The notes under the pieces were generated by a model. That model was given only the letters and a program-made list of their open reading frames with translations. It searched no databases and had not been told where the DNA came from. This document shows, piece after piece, positions 46,743-55,932 of a stretch of DNA of 64,000 nt (the stretch's first letter is position 1; each line of letters opens with the position of its first letter). Origin of the DNA: Streptomyces sp. M41(2017) (GTDB lineage: Bacteria > Actinomycetota > Actinomycetes > Streptomycetales > Streptomycetaceae); contig NZ_MWFK01000001.1 in assembly GCF_002078175.1 (NCBI RefSeq), positions 2,418,001-2,482,000 on the forward strand. The letters are read 5' to 3'. The position numbers and the translations under genes are program-made.

Positions 46743-47240
46743 GTGACCGGTGCGGACCGGGTGACGGGACCATCCGCCGGCCGGTCGGCACACACGATCG
46801 CACCCGAGGCCGCCTCCGCCGGTGCCCCCTCGGCGACGGTCACCCCTGCCGCCGCCACGCCCCCCGCCGCTTCCTCCGCGCCCGCGCCGGACAGCGGGGC
46901 CGGTCCCGGAGCCCGCGAGGACCTGCTGTTCGCCGCGCTCGCCAACGGCACCCGCCGCGAGGTGCTCCGGCTGCTGCGGGAGCGCGGGCCCCAGCCCGTC
47001 CAGGCGCTGGCCGACCACTTCGCCATGCGGCGCCCGAGCCTCTCGGAGCACCTCCGGGTACTCCGGGAGGCCGGCCTCGTCTCCGAGGAGCGCGCGGGCC
47101 GGCAGCGCATCTACCGCCTGGAGGCCGCCCCGCTGGCCGACGTCCAGGACTGGCTCCATCCGTACGAGCGGTTCTGGCGCGACAGGCTCAAGGGCCTCGG
47201 CGATCTCCTGGACCGCATGAGCGACGATGCCGGGACATGA
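46743..47240 (+). CDS. ArsR-family winged-helix repressor
   Basis: The 165-residue protein carries a Thr/Ala/Pro-rich N-terminal extension of about 50 residues and then an ArsR HTH (ALADHFAMRRPSLSEHLRVL, wing GRQRIYRLE). It lacks metal-binding cysteines, so it belongs to the non-metal subgroup that often pairs with SRPBCC proteins. The GTG start overlaps the stop of an eight-codon ORF (46720-46746). It probably binds the palindromes upstream of the VOC gene. Confidence 0.88.
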   Translation: MTGADRVTGPSAGRSAHTIAPEAASAGAPSATVTPAAATPPAASSAPAPDSGAGPGAREDLLFAALANGTRREVLRLLRERGPQPVQALADHFAMRRPSLSEHLRVLREAGLVSEERAGRQRIYRLEAAPLADVQDWLHPYERFWRDRLKGLGDLLDRMSDDAGT

Positions 47241-47755
47241 ACCCCGTTCCGGATGATGACCTCACGACGATCCGCGTCGACCAGTTCCTGCCGCATCCGC
47301 CGGCCAAGGTCTGGCGCGCCCTCACCGAGCCCGAACTGCTGGCGGGTTGGCAGATGCCGGGCTCCGAGGACTTCCGGCTCGAAGTCGGCCACCGGTACAC
47401 GCTGACGTCCGTCCCGCGCCCCAACACGGACTTCTCCGGCAGCGTCGACGTGCGTGTTCTCGCCTTCGAGCCGGAGCGGATGCTGAGCGTCCGGTGGGCC
47501 GACGCGGACGGCTCCGGCTCTGTCCACTGGACCATCACATGGACACTGGAACAGGAAGGGCGCGGCACGCGTCTCTTCCTAGTACACGAGGGATTCGATC
47601 CGGACGATCCCGCACAGATGATGGCGCGCAAGATCATGGACGGGGGCTGGAGGTCGCACGTGATGCGGGCTCTGGGGAACGCGCTGGACCGCATGGAGCG
47701 CGGGTCGGCGCACGGGCGCACTGCAGGGCGTAGCACCGGGAACAACGGTCGGTAG
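47237..47755 (+). CDS. SRPBCC (AHSA1-like) protein
   Basis: The 172-residue protein has the START/Bet v1-like fold of the AHSA1 group, with VDQFLPHPPAKVWRALTEPELLAGWQM at the start, split here over the first strand and helix. It ends in a helix with GWRSHVMRALGNALDRM. Such proteins bind hydrophobic ligands and are regularly co-transcribed with ArsR regulators. Its ATG overlaps the ArsR stop. Confidence 0.88.
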   Translation: MNPVPDDDLTTIRVDQFLPHPPAKVWRALTEPELLAGWQMPGSEDFRLEVGHRYTLTSVPRPNTDFSGSVDVRVLAFEPERMLSVRWADADGSGSVHWTITWTLEQEGRGTRLFLVHEGFDPDDPAQMMARKIMDGGWRSHVMRALGNALDRMERGSAHGRTAGRSTGNNGR

Positions 47756-47795
47756 TCAAAAACCGGTTGAAGCTGTAACCGCAGGAACACCCCCC

Positions 47796-47828
47796 GTGCA
47801 CGTGCATCTGCCCATGCATCTGCACATG
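47796..47828 (+). promoter_or_regulatory. WhiJ-module operator, copy upstream of the DUF397 gene
   Basis: The element starts with GTGCACGTGCATCTGCCC and continues with TGCATCTGC, so TGCATCTGC appears twice 12 bp apart. A 28-bp stretch (47796-47823) is repeated with one change, in inverted orientation, at 48909-48936 upstream of the ATPase gene. Its end is about 77 bp before the DUF397 start. Confidence 0.7.
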
Positions 47829-47904
47829 AACAGAGCTATGATCCGAGTCAGTTGACCACTGCATCTATGGCCACCTCAGCCACTGCACGACCGGGGAGCG
47901 ACCT

Positions 47905-48189
47905 GTGGACCACGACGTGTTCGACCTGGATGACGTGTACAAGGGCATGGCTGACGACGTGTACAACGGCATGGCCGCGACCGAACTCGACGGCGTGGCC
48001 TGGCAGAAGAGCCGGCACAGCAACTCGCAGGGTTCCTGCGTGGAGTTCGCGCGGCTGCCCGGCGGCGAGGTCGCGGTGCGGAACTCGCGGTTCCCCGAGG
48101 GGCCCGCACTCGTCTACACCCGTGCCGAGATAGAGGCGATGCTCCTGGGCATCAAGGACGGCGAGTTCGACCATCTGATCGCCGGATGA
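47905..48189 (+). CDS. DUF397 protein (WhiJ-module small protein)
   Basis: The 94-residue protein ends in a DUF397 domain (WQKSRHSNSQGSCVEFA, then VAVRNSRFPEGPALVYTRAEIEAMLLGIKDGEFD, here split at the turn). In Streptomyces such proteins pair with XRE regulators and ATPase-like proteins in the many WhiJ-type modules affecting development and secondary metabolism. A GTG start with GGGGAG upstream is used. Confidence 0.88.
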   Translation: MDHDVFDLDDVYKGMADDVYNGMAATELDGVAWQKSRHSNSQGSCVEFARLPGGEVAVRNSRFPEGPALVYTRAEIEAMLLGIKDGEFDHLIAG

Positions 48190-48315
48190 CGGATGTGATC
48201 GCGGGACGTACGGCAGGGGCCGGCCGCGGGAGGGTCGGCATCGACTGAGGGTAGTCGTCACTCAGCGTTCCGTGACGCGCGTAGAAACCGCGGCGCCGAA
48301 GGGCGCCGCGGTTCT

Positions 48316-48834
48316 TCATGCGCAGGGGGGAGCGGTCGGCGCCGGTTGCGGCGGCAGCCGGAACAGCGCCCACACCACCTTGCCGCTGAGTGTTCCGGCG
48401 AGCGGGTGCCAGCCCCAGCCGTCGGCGAAGGAGTCGACGAGGAAGAGGCCGCGGCCGGACTCGGCGGAGAAGTCGTCCGAGTCGCCGGCGGCCGGACTCT
48501 CGTGGCTCGGGTCCCGCACCGCGCACACCAGTCGTGAGGTCCAGCGCATCAAGTGCAGCCGCACGGGCGGCCCTTGGTCGTCCCGCGGGGTGTCCGAGGG
48601 CAGCGCGTGCCGCAGTGCGTTGGTGACGAGTTCGGAGACGACCAGGCAGACGTCGTCGAACCGCTCGCCGATGTCCCACTGGTCCAGTGTCCTGCGGGTG
48701 AACTGCCGCGCCTCACGGACCGCCTCGAAACGGGCGGGCAGGGCGCACGAGGCGGCGCTGCACACGGCCGCGGGATCGAGAGGCGGAAGTCCCTGCCGTA
48801 AGGGTTCGAGCATGGTCGATCCATTCGTCCCCAT
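48316..48834 (-). CDS. HATPase-type anti-sigma-factor-like kinase
   Basis: The 172-residue protein has the GHKL ATP-binding fold of RsbW/SpoIIAB-like proteins: VVSELVTNALRHA (N box), DPSHESP and GRGLFLVDSFADGWGW (G boxes). It probably sequesters or phosphorylates a regulator. It is encoded next to the DUF397 and XRE genes. The ATG at 48834 has GGGAG eight bases upstream. Confidence 0.88.
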   Translation of the reverse strand: MGTNGSTMLEPLRQGLPPLDPAAVCSAASCALPARFEAVREARQFTRRTLDQWDIGERFDDVCLVVSELVTNALRHALPSDTPRDDQGPPVRLHLMRWTSRLVCAVRDPSHESPAAGDSDDFSAESGRGLFLVDSFADGWGWHPLAGTLSGKVVWALFRLPPQPAPTAPPCA

Positions 48835-48908
48835 GCGAGGCACTCCCGGGTGTTCGCGGTCGTTGCGATGCAGCGGTGGCGCGGGGACCATGGTTCCGAA
48901 TGCGTACA

Positions 48909-48936
48909 GCAGATGCAAGGGCAGATGCACGTGCAC
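48909..48936 (-). promoter_or_regulatory. WhiJ-module operator, copy upstream of the ATPase gene
   Basis: Read on the minus strand, this 28-bp element matches 47796-47823 at 27 positions and stands about 75 bp before the ATPase start, at nearly the same distance as the other copy from its gene. The remainder of the gap to the XRE gene (48937-49132) is A/T-richer than average and probably carries the XRE promoter. Confidence 0.7.
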
Positions 48937-49132
48937 GCGACCGGATTGGACCTTCCTCTCCTGATTCCTACGCATTTATTCTGGCGAGATATTCCCGTTG
49001 TTGACGGTCTGTTGATCTGTTACTGCGCGCCTCCTTTGGCTCCTTTCCGTTTCCGTAACCGAACGAGTACTGCTTGAAGTGTTTTAGTGGCAGACTGCGG
49101 CGTCTGGAAGACGGTTGGGGAGGCGGACGAAC

Positions 49133-49996
49133 GTGAGCGCTGGTGAGTCGAGCGGCTCGGTGGTGCGGCGCATGCTGCTGGGGTCACATCTGCGGCGCCT
49201 GCGTGAGGCGCGTGGCATCACCCGCGAAGCGGCCGGCTACTCGATCCGCGCCTCCGAATCGAAGATCAGCCGCATGGAGTTGGGACGGGTGAGCTTCAAG
49301 ACGCGCGACGTCGAGGATCTGCTGACGCTCTACGGCATCACCGACGAGGCGGAGCGCACCTCCCTGGTCTCGCTCGCCAAGGAGGCCAACGTCGCGGGCT
49401 GGTGGCACAGTTACTCCGACGTCCTGCCGAGCTGGTTCCCCACCTATGTGGGCCTCGAAGGCGCCGCCCACCTGATCCGTGTCTACGAAGTCCAGTTCGT
49501 GCACGGCCTGTTGCAGACCGAGGCGTACGCCCACGCGGTGGTCCGGCGGGGCATGAAGGGCGCCTCCGCCGCCGACGTCGACCGTCGTGTCGCGCTGCGT
49601 CTGGAGCGGCAGAAGTACCTCCTCGCCGCGAACGCCCCGGAGTTCCACATCGTCCTCGACGAGGCCGCGCTGCGCCGTCCGTACGGTGACCGCGAGGTGA
49701 TGCGCGGACAGCTCCAGCACCTGATCGACGTGTCGGAACAGCCCAACGTCCGGCTCCAGGTGATGCCGTTCAGCTTCGGCGGGCACTCCGGCGAGAGCGG
49801 CTCCTTCACCCTCCTCAGCTTCCCGGAGTCCGACCTCTCGGACGTGGTCTATCTGGAGCAGCTGACCAGCGCGCTCTACCTGGACAAGCGCGAGGACGTC
49901 ACGCAGTACGAGAGCGCGCTCAAGGAGCTCCAGCAGGACAGCCCCGGGCCGTCCGAGAGCCGTGACCTGCTCCGGGGTCTCCTCCAGCTCTCCTGA
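49133..49996 (+). CDS. XRE-family WhiJ-like regulator (Scr1-type domain)
   Basis: The 287-residue protein has an N-terminal XRE HTH (LRRLREARGITREAAGYSI, then SKISRMELG) followed by the DUF5753/Scr1 domain (YEVQFVHGLLQTEAYAHAV; FGGHSGESGSFTLL). This is the WhiJ-type regulator of the trio with DUF397 and ATPase genes and is the likely binder of the shared 28-bp element. The GTG at 49133 has GGGGAGG nine bases upstream. Confidence 0.9.
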   Translation: MSAGESSGSVVRRMLLGSHLRRLREARGITREAAGYSIRASESKISRMELGRVSFKTRDVEDLLTLYGITDEAERTSLVSLAKEANVAGWWHSYSDVLPSWFPTYVGLEGAAHLIRVYEVQFVHGLLQTEAYAHAVVRRGMKGASAADVDRRVALRLERQKYLLAANAPEFHIVLDEAALRRPYGDREVMRGQLQHLIDVSEQPNVRLQVMPFSFGGHSGESGSFTLLSFPESDLSDVVYLEQLTSALYLDKREDVTQYESALKELQQDSPGPSESRDLLRGLLQLS

Positions 49997-50131
49997 TCGC
50001 TGCCCGGACTTGCCAGGTCACCTTCAACTCCCTTGAAACACAAGTACGATGACGTGTGATCAGACCGTGATCGGATGTCCGCTGCCCCGGGCCAGGAGCC
50101 TGCCTCGGCAGCACAGGGATTGAGGGAGCGC

Positions 50132-51592
50132 ATGTCGTCCTACTTCACCGACCTGGCCCAGCAGTACATCGACGGCGAGTGGCGCCCGGGCACCGGCTCC
50201 TGGGACATCATCGACTTCAACCCGTACGACGGCGAGAAGCTGGCCTCGATCACCATCGCCACGGTGGAGGAGGTGGACGACGCCTACCGTGCCGCCGAAC
50301 GCGCCCAGAAGGAATGGGGCGCCACCAACCCGTACGCGCGCCGTGCCGTCTTCGAGAAGGCCCTCGCCCTCATCGACGAGCGTGAGGCCGAGATCACCGA
50401 GGTGATCATCGCGGAACTGGGCGGCACCCGTCTCAAGGCCGCGTTCGAGCTGCACCTCGTCCGGGAGTTCCTGCGCGAGTCGGTCCAGTTGGCGCTGCGT
50501 CCCGAGGGGAAGATCATCCCCTCGCCGGTCGACGGCAAGGAGAACCGCCTCTACCGTGTCCCGGTCGGCGTCGTGGGTGTCATCAGCCCCTTCAACTTCC
50601 CCTTCCTGCTGTCGGTCAAGTCCGTCGCCCCCGCCCTCGCGCTCGGCAACGGCGTGGTCCTCAAGCCGCACCAGAACACGCCGATCGTCGGCGGCTCCCT
50701 GGTCGCGAAGATCTTCGAGGACGCGGGGCTGCCGGGAGGTCTGCTGAACGTCGTCATCACCGACATAGCCGAGATAGGCGACGCCTTCATCGAGCACCCG
50801 GTGCCGAAGGTCATCTCCTTCACGGGCTCCGACAAGGTCGGCCGGCACGTCGCCACGGTCTGCGCCGCGCACTTCAAGCGCTCGGTCCTCGAACTGGGCG
50901 GCAACAGCGCCCTGGTGGTGCTGGACGACGCGGACGTCGACTACGCGGTCGACGCCGCCGTCTTCAGCCGTTACGTCCACCAGGGCCAGGTGTGCATGGC
51001 CGCGAACCGTGTCCTCGTGGACCGCTCCGTCGAGGCGGAGTTCACCGAGAAGTTCGTCGCCAAGGTACGGACGCTGAAGGCCGGTGACCCCGGCGACCCG
51101 CAGACGGTGATCGGCCCCGTCATCAACTCCTCGCAGGCGGACTCCCTTTCGGCCACCGTCGAGCAGGCGATCGCCGAGGGCGCCACCGCCCTGGTGCACG
51201 GCACGACCACCGACAACCTGGTCGAGCCCTCCGTCCTGACCGGCCTGCCCGCCGACTCCGCCCTGCTCCGCCAGGAGGTCTTCGGGCCGGTCGTCTTCCT
51301 CGTTCCCTTCGACGGCGAGGAGGAGGCCGTCCGCCTCGTCAACGACACCCCCTACGGACTGTCCGGCGCCGTGCACACCGCCGACGTCGAGCGCGGCGTG
51401 AACTTCGCCAAGCAGATCGACACCGGCATGTTCCACGTGAACGACGGCACCGTCCACGACGAGCCCCTCGTCCCGTTCGGCGGCGAGAAGCACTCCGGCA
51501 TCGGCCGCCTGAACGGCGAGACGACGGTCGACGCGTTCACCACCACGAAGTGGATCTCCGTGCAGCACGGTCGCAGCCGCTTCCCCTTCTGA
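50132..51592 (+). CDS. Aldehyde dehydrogenase family protein
   Basis: The 486-residue protein is an NAD(P)-dependent aldehyde dehydrogenase. It shows ISPFNFPF for the cofactor site, FTGSDKVGRHV, the catalytic glutamate in LELGGNS, and the nucleophile Cys in QGQVCMAANR. It is close to benzaldehyde/vanillin-type dehydrogenases. GAGGGAG precedes the ATG. It stands alone between the WhiJ module and a hairpin. Confidence 0.92.
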   Translation: MSSYFTDLAQQYIDGEWRPGTGSWDIIDFNPYDGEKLASITIATVEEVDDAYRAAERAQKEWGATNPYARRAVFEKALALIDEREAEITEVIIAELGGTRLKAAFELHLVREFLRESVQLALRPEGKIIPSPVDGKENRLYRVPVGVVGVISPFNFPFLLSVKSVAPALALGNGVVLKPHQNTPIVGGSLVAKIFEDAGLPGGLLNVVITDIAEIGDAFIEHPVPKVISFTGSDKVGRHVATVCAAHFKRSVLELGGNSALVVLDDADVDYAVDAAVFSRYVHQGQVCMAANRVLVDRSVEAEFTEKFVAKVRTLKAGDPGDPQTVIGPVINSSQADSLSATVEQAIAEGATALVHGTTTDNLVEPSVLTGLPADSALLRQEVFGPVVFLVPFDGEEEAVRLVNDTPYGLSGAVHTADVERGVNFAKQIDTGMFHVNDGTVHDEPLVPFGGEKHSGIGRLNGETTVDAFTTTKWISVQHGRSRFPF

Positions 51593-51694
51593 CGGCTCCT
51601 GACGCCTTCCGGCGGCTTCCGACGGCCTTCGGCAGCCGGACCGGAACGTCCCCTCGCGACCGCCGAGACGGTCCCCGCCCCCTTCTCGCGCACC

Positions 51695-51731
51695 CGGGCC
51701 CTTGCGGACAGAACCTGACCGCAAGGGCCCG
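51695..51731 (+). terminator. Terminator hairpin after the aldehyde dehydrogenase gene
   Basis: A perfect 13-bp stem (CGGGCCCTTGCGG, 51695-51707, with 51719-51731) closes an 11-base loop. It stands 102 bp beyond the stop and 53 bp before the DinB-family start. Confidence 0.8.
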
Positions 51732-51784
51732 TAGCGTCCATCGGTGTCAGGCAGAAGGACCCGACGGGACGAGAGGGGCCGTTC

Positions 51785-52333
51785 ATGGTCACGCACGTGG
51801 GAGCCGAGGAACGGGGCGACGAGCGCGGTGCGCTGCTCGCCTTCATCGAGGAGCAGCGGGGCGGTGTCCGCCGGGCGCTGCTCGGACTCACCGAGGAGCA
51901 GGCCGCGAGCCGGCCGAGCGCGAGCGAACTGTCCCTGTCCGGGCTGCTCAAGCACGTCGCCGAGGTCGAGCAGGGGTGGATCGCCCGTGCCCGGGGCGAG
52001 GCGCCCGCCGTGCGGCGGGACGAGTCGAACTGGCACGAGTGCTTCGTGCTGGTCGAGGGCGAGACCGTGGCCTCCCAGCTCGCGTACTGGGAGAAGGTCG
52101 CCGCCGAGACCGACGCGTTCCTGCGCTCGGTGCCGAGCCTCGACGAGACCTTCGCCCTCCCGGCCGACCCCTGGTTCCCGCCCGAGGGGCGGGTGTCGAT
52201 GCGCTGGGTGGCCCTCCACCTGATCCGCGAGACGGCCCGGCACGCGGGCCACGCCGACATCATCCGCGAGTCGCTGGACGGGAAGACGGCCTTCGAACTG
52301 GTCGCACAGGAACGGGGCACCTCCTGGGGCTGA
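51785..52333 (+). CDS. DinB/DUF664-family protein
   Basis: The 182-residue protein is a four-helix bundle of the DinB superfamily, with metal-binding histidines in LLKHVAEVEQGW and ETARHAGHADIIRE. The group includes thiol-dependent transferases (mycothiol) and proteins of unknown role. It precedes a PadR regulator by 22 bp in the same direction. Confidence 0.88.
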   Translation: MVTHVGAEERGDERGALLAFIEEQRGGVRRALLGLTEEQAASRPSASELSLSGLLKHVAEVEQGWIARARGEAPAVRRDESNWHECFVLVEGETVASQLAYWEKVAAETDAFLRSVPSLDETFALPADPWFPPEGRVSMRWVALHLIRETARHAGHADIIRESLDGKTAFELVAQERGTSWG

Positions 52334-52355
52334 CACCGCGCCTAGGCTGGGCGGC

Positions 52356-52997
52356 ATGTCAGCGATCCGTCTCCTCGTGCTCGGCGCGGTACGCCAGCAC
52401 GGGCGGGCACACGGCTATCAGGTGCGCAACGACCTGGAGTACTGGGGCGCGCACGAGTGGTCCAACGCCAAGCCCGGCTCGATCTACCACGCGCTCAAGC
52501 AGATGGCCAAGCAGGGCTTGCTGCACGCCCACGAGATCGCGCCGTCCACGGCCGGCGGCCCGCCCCGCACCGAGTACGAGATCACGGACAGCGGCACCGC
52601 GGAGTTCCTGGCGCTGCTGCGGGCGTCCCTGACGGCGTACGACCAGAAGATGGACGTGCGGTCGGCGGGAATCGGCTTCATGGTCGACCTCCCGCGCGAG
52701 GAGGCCCTGTCCCTCCTGAAGGAGCGGATCGGCAAGATCGAGGAGTGGCGGGCGGCGGTGACCGGGCACTACGTGCCCGAGGACGGCCCGGAACAGCTCG
52801 GCCACATCGGCGAGATCATGAACCTGTGGGTCCACTCCGCCGATGCCGACGCGGCGTGGACCCGCGGCCTGATCTCCCGCGTCGAGGCCGGCGCGTACAC
52901 CTTCGCCGGGGAGGGCGCGCCGTTCGTCGGGGTCCTCGCGGAGGGCGAGGAGAACCCGTACGCGACGGGCGAGCGGCACCCGGAGGACACCCGCTGA
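52356..52997 (+). CDS. PadR-family regulator
   Basis: The 213-residue protein has a PadR winged helix (HGRAHGYQVRNDLEYW, GSIYHALKQMAKQGLL, TEYEITDSG) and a C-terminal helical dimerization region. PadR proteins repress detoxification or efflux genes. It is probably co-transcribed with the DinB gene. Confidence 0.9.
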   Translation: MSAIRLLVLGAVRQHGRAHGYQVRNDLEYWGAHEWSNAKPGSIYHALKQMAKQGLLHAHEIAPSTAGGPPRTEYEITDSGTAEFLALLRASLTAYDQKMDVRSAGIGFMVDLPREEALSLLKERIGKIEEWRAAVTGHYVPEDGPEQLGHIGEIMNLWVHSADADAAWTRGLISRVEAGAYTFAGEGAPFVGVLAEGEENPYATGERHPEDTR

Positions 52998-53049
52998 CCC
53001 GTCACGACCGCGCCACCGGGTGAGCGCGGTCGGCGCGGACGTGTCCGCT

Positions 53050-54456
53050 CTAGTGGTGGAAGCTGGTCGCCGCGCTCTTGTCCCGGGTCAACGGGGCGGA
53101 CTGGGCGCGCAGTTCGGGCAGCAGCCGCTTCAGGTCGTCGATGAACAGCTCGGCCAGGTCGGAGGTGAAGCCGTTGCGGCACACCACCCGCAGCACCGAC
53201 AGGTCCTGCCGGTTCTCGGGGAACGTGTACGCCGGGATCAGCCAGCCGCTCTCGCGCATCCGCCGGGACACGTCGAACACGTCGTACGAGGTGATGTCCG
53301 GCGTCGTCGTGAAGGCGAACACCGGCAGTTCGTCGCCCCGGGTGATGAGCCGGAAGTCGCCCAGGCAGTCGACCCGTTCGGCCAGACCTCGTGCCACGTC
53401 ACGGGTCGTCTGCTGCACCGTCCGGAACCCCTCGCGGCCCAGCCGCAGGAACGTGTAGTACTGCGCGGCGACCTGCGCTCCGGGGCGCGAGAAGTTGAGC
53501 GCGAAGGTCGGCATGTCGCCACCCAGGTAGTTCACCCGGAACACCAGCTCCTCGGGCAGGTCCTCGGGGGTCCGCCAGAGCGCCCAGCCGACGCCCGGGT
53601 ACACCAGGCCGTACTTGTGGCCCGAGGTGTTGATCGACGCCACCCGCGGCAGCCGGAAGTCCCATACGAGGTCCTCGTCGATGAAGGGCGCCACCATCGC
53701 GCCGGACGCGCCGTCGACATGGACGGGGATGTCGAGGCCCGTGCGCTCCTGGAGGGCGTCCAGCGCCTCGCACAGCTCCTGGATCGGCTCGTACGACCCG
53801 TCGAAGGTGGAGCCGAGGATGCCGACGACCCCGATGGTGTTCTCGTCGCACAGCTCGGCCGCCGCCTGGGGGTCGAGATGGAACCGGTCGCCCTCCATGG
53901 GGACCTGCCGGGCCTCGACCTCCCAGAAGTTGCAGAACTTGTCCCAGCAGACCTGGACGTTCACCCCCATCACCAGGTTGGGCCGCGCGCCGGGGTAGCG
54001 GTCGGCGTTGCGCTGCGTCCAGCGCCGCTTCAGCGCCATGCCGGCGAGCATGCACGCCTCGCTCGACCCGGTCGTCGAACAGCCGACCGTCGCCGAGGGG
54101 TCCGGCGCGTGCCACAGCTCGGCGAGCATCGCCACACAACGCCGCTCCAGCTCGGCCGTGCGCGGGTACTCGTCCTTGTCGATCATGTTCTTGTCGCGGC
54201 ACTCCGCCATCAGCATCCCCGCCTGCGGTTCCATCCAGGTGGTGACGAAGGTGGCGAGGTTCAGCCGGGAGTTCCCGTCCAGCATCAGCTCGTCGTGCAC
54301 GATCTGGAGTGCCGTGGTGGGCGGCAGCGGGCCGTCCGGGAGGCGGTGCTTCGGCGGCGCCTCGACCATGCCGCTGACCGGGTTGGTCTCCCCGTAGAAC
54401 GGGTTGACGGACATCGGGCTCTCTTCGTGTGCCTGGTGGCCCTTGTGGAGCGCCAT
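53050..54456 (-). CDS. gadB: Glutamate decarboxylase
   Basis: The 468-residue PLP enzyme converts glutamate to GABA and CO2, consuming a proton. The fold type I signatures are visible: GCSTTGSSEACMLAGMALK for the phosphate site, HVDGASGAMVAPF, and the PLP-binding Lys281 in NTSGHKYGL. It starts at ATG 54456. It lies 81 bp downstream of a ClC-type channel gene in the same direction, a pairing that fits acid tolerance. No GadC antiporter gene is near. Confidence 0.93.
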   Translation of the reverse strand: MALHKGHQAHEESPMSVNPFYGETNPVSGMVEAPPKHRLPDGPLPPTTALQIVHDELMLDGNSRLNLATFVTTWMEPQAGMLMAECRDKNMIDKDEYPRTAELERRCVAMLAELWHAPDPSATVGCSTTGSSEACMLAGMALKRRWTQRNADRYPGARPNLVMGVNVQVCWDKFCNFWEVEARQVPMEGDRFHLDPQAAAELCDENTIGVVGILGSTFDGSYEPIQELCEALDALQERTGLDIPVHVDGASGAMVAPFIDEDLVWDFRLPRVASINTSGHKYGLVYPGVGWALWRTPEDLPEELVFRVNYLGGDMPTFALNFSRPGAQVAAQYYTFLRLGREGFRTVQQTTRDVARGLAERVDCLGDFRLITRGDELPVFAFTTTPDITSYDVFDVSRRMRESGWLIPAYTFPENRQDLSVLRVVCRNGFTSDLAELFIDDLKRLLPELRAQSAPLTRDKSAATSFHH

Positions 54457-54537
54457 GGGTCTTCTCCCATCGGTCTGCGGGACGGAGTGTCCCCTTCGTT
54501 CATCGGATGCGGGCACTCCCGCGGTTCACGGATCGGG

Positions 54538-55824
54538 TCATCGGATCGCGGTCCCGTCCTCGCGCAGCTGCATCTGGGGCCGGCCCGTCACCAGCAGCCA
54601 GGCCGGCAGGGAGGCGATGCACAGGAGGGCGATGATCGAGGGAGAGGACACCAGGACGGCGGCGGTGAACAGGCTCACCCAGCCCTGCCGGGTGATCGCG
54701 AGGAGCGTGCCCAGGACTCCGGCGGCCAGTCCCAGTGAGGCCGGGACCGATGGCACGAGTGCGTGGGCGCACAGACCGAACGCGGCGCCGGCGAAGACGG
54801 CCGGGAAGATGCGGCCGCCGCGGAAGCCGCAGGACGCCGCGATCACCAGCGCGGCCAGCTTCACCACGGTCATCAGCGCGAGCCGGCCCGCCGAGTAGCC
54901 GTCGGGGTTCCTGGCCAGCTCGGCGACCTGGTCCAGGCCCTTGAACAGCGTCAGGGAGCCGCCCAGACAGCCGAGCAGGCCGAGGACGAGCCCGCCGACG
55001 GGAAGCGCCACCATGGGGTGACGCAGACGCGAGAAGACCTTGTGGACGTAGGGGAAGACGTAGACCGCGGCCATGCCCAGCACGGCCGCCGCGGAGGCGA
55101 TCACCAGCGCGGACAGGACGTCGGCCCAGCCCGGATCGCCGAGCGGGGGCAGATCGAGGTCGAAGCTCGAATGGCCGAGCAGCGCCGTGGTCATCGACCC
55201 CACCGAAGCCGCCGTCAGCGGGGCGAAGAGGTTGTCCCACAGCCTGCCCCTCACCTGGCGCCCGGCGAGCGCCTCGGAGATGACCAGCGCCGCCGCCACC
55301 GGCGTACCGAACAGGGCGCCGATGGTCGCGGCCTCGGCCAGGGTCACCCACACCTCGCCGGGGGCGGCGGGCGCGAACCTGCGGCCCGCCCAGAACGCCA
55401 GTGCCACGTTGACCGCGATGATCGGGTTCTCGGGGCCGAGGCTCGGACCGCCGGCCAGCATCAGCGCGGTCGCCACGAGGAGCCCCGGGAGGATCACGAG
55501 GGCCATCGGCGAGGCCTGGAGCCCCAGGGTGGCCGGGTCGGGGCCCGCGTGTCCCGGCGCCTTCCACACCACCAGACCGACCAGGACACCGGTGGCGGTG
55601 AGCATGACGACCATCCACAGGGAGGAGTAGCCGCCGATGCCGAGCGCGTCCGGGAGAGTGGTCCACAGCACGTCCTTGAGCTGTTCGGCCAGCTCGCTCA
55701 CGCCGATGAAGAGGAGGCTGGCGACCGCGCCGACGACCACGGCAGGAAGAAACAGCGGCAGCAGGGTCCGTGCGCGCATCGCCCCGGAGGGGGCCGGCCC
55801 CGGCGGAGCCGCTTCGTCGGTCAC
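54538..55824 (-). CDS. ClC-type ion channel/antiporter (YfeO-like)
   Basis: The 428-residue membrane protein has ten or more hydrophobic segments and ClC-like motifs: GPSLGPENP near residue 126 and GFRGGRIFPA near 345. Bacterial ClC proteins exchange chloride for protons. They support glutamate-dependent acid resistance in enteric bacteria, and the gene directly precedes a glutamate decarboxylase gene here. The substrate ion is not certain, because the YfeO branch is poorly studied. Confidence 0.85.
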   Translation of the reverse strand: MTDEAAPPGPAPSGAMRARTLLPLFLPAVVVGAVASLLFIGVSELAEQLKDVLWTTLPDALGIGGYSSLWMVVMLTATGVLVGLVVWKAPGHAGPDPATLGLQASPMALVILPGLLVATALMLAGGPSLGPENPIIAVNVALAFWAGRRFAPAAPGEVWVTLAEAATIGALFGTPVAAALVISEALAGRQVRGRLWDNLFAPLTAASVGSMTTALLGHSSFDLDLPPLGDPGWADVLSALVIASAAAVLGMAAVYVFPYVHKVFSRLRHPMVALPVGGLVLGLLGCLGGSLTLFKGLDQVAELARNPDGYSAGRLALMTVVKLAALVIAASCGFRGGRIFPAVFAGAAFGLCAHALVPSVPASLGLAAGVLGTLLAITRQGWVSLFTAAVLVSSPSIIALLCIASLPAWLLVTGRPQMQLREDGTAIR

Positions 55825-55932
55825 GGGCTCACCCTAAGTGTGCGAAACGGACATAACATCCCGAGCGGCCGCCGGAGTCCGGCGGGGGAGAGGCCGCGCG
55901 GGGACGTCCCGGGCCGGACGGCGGGCCGGGAC

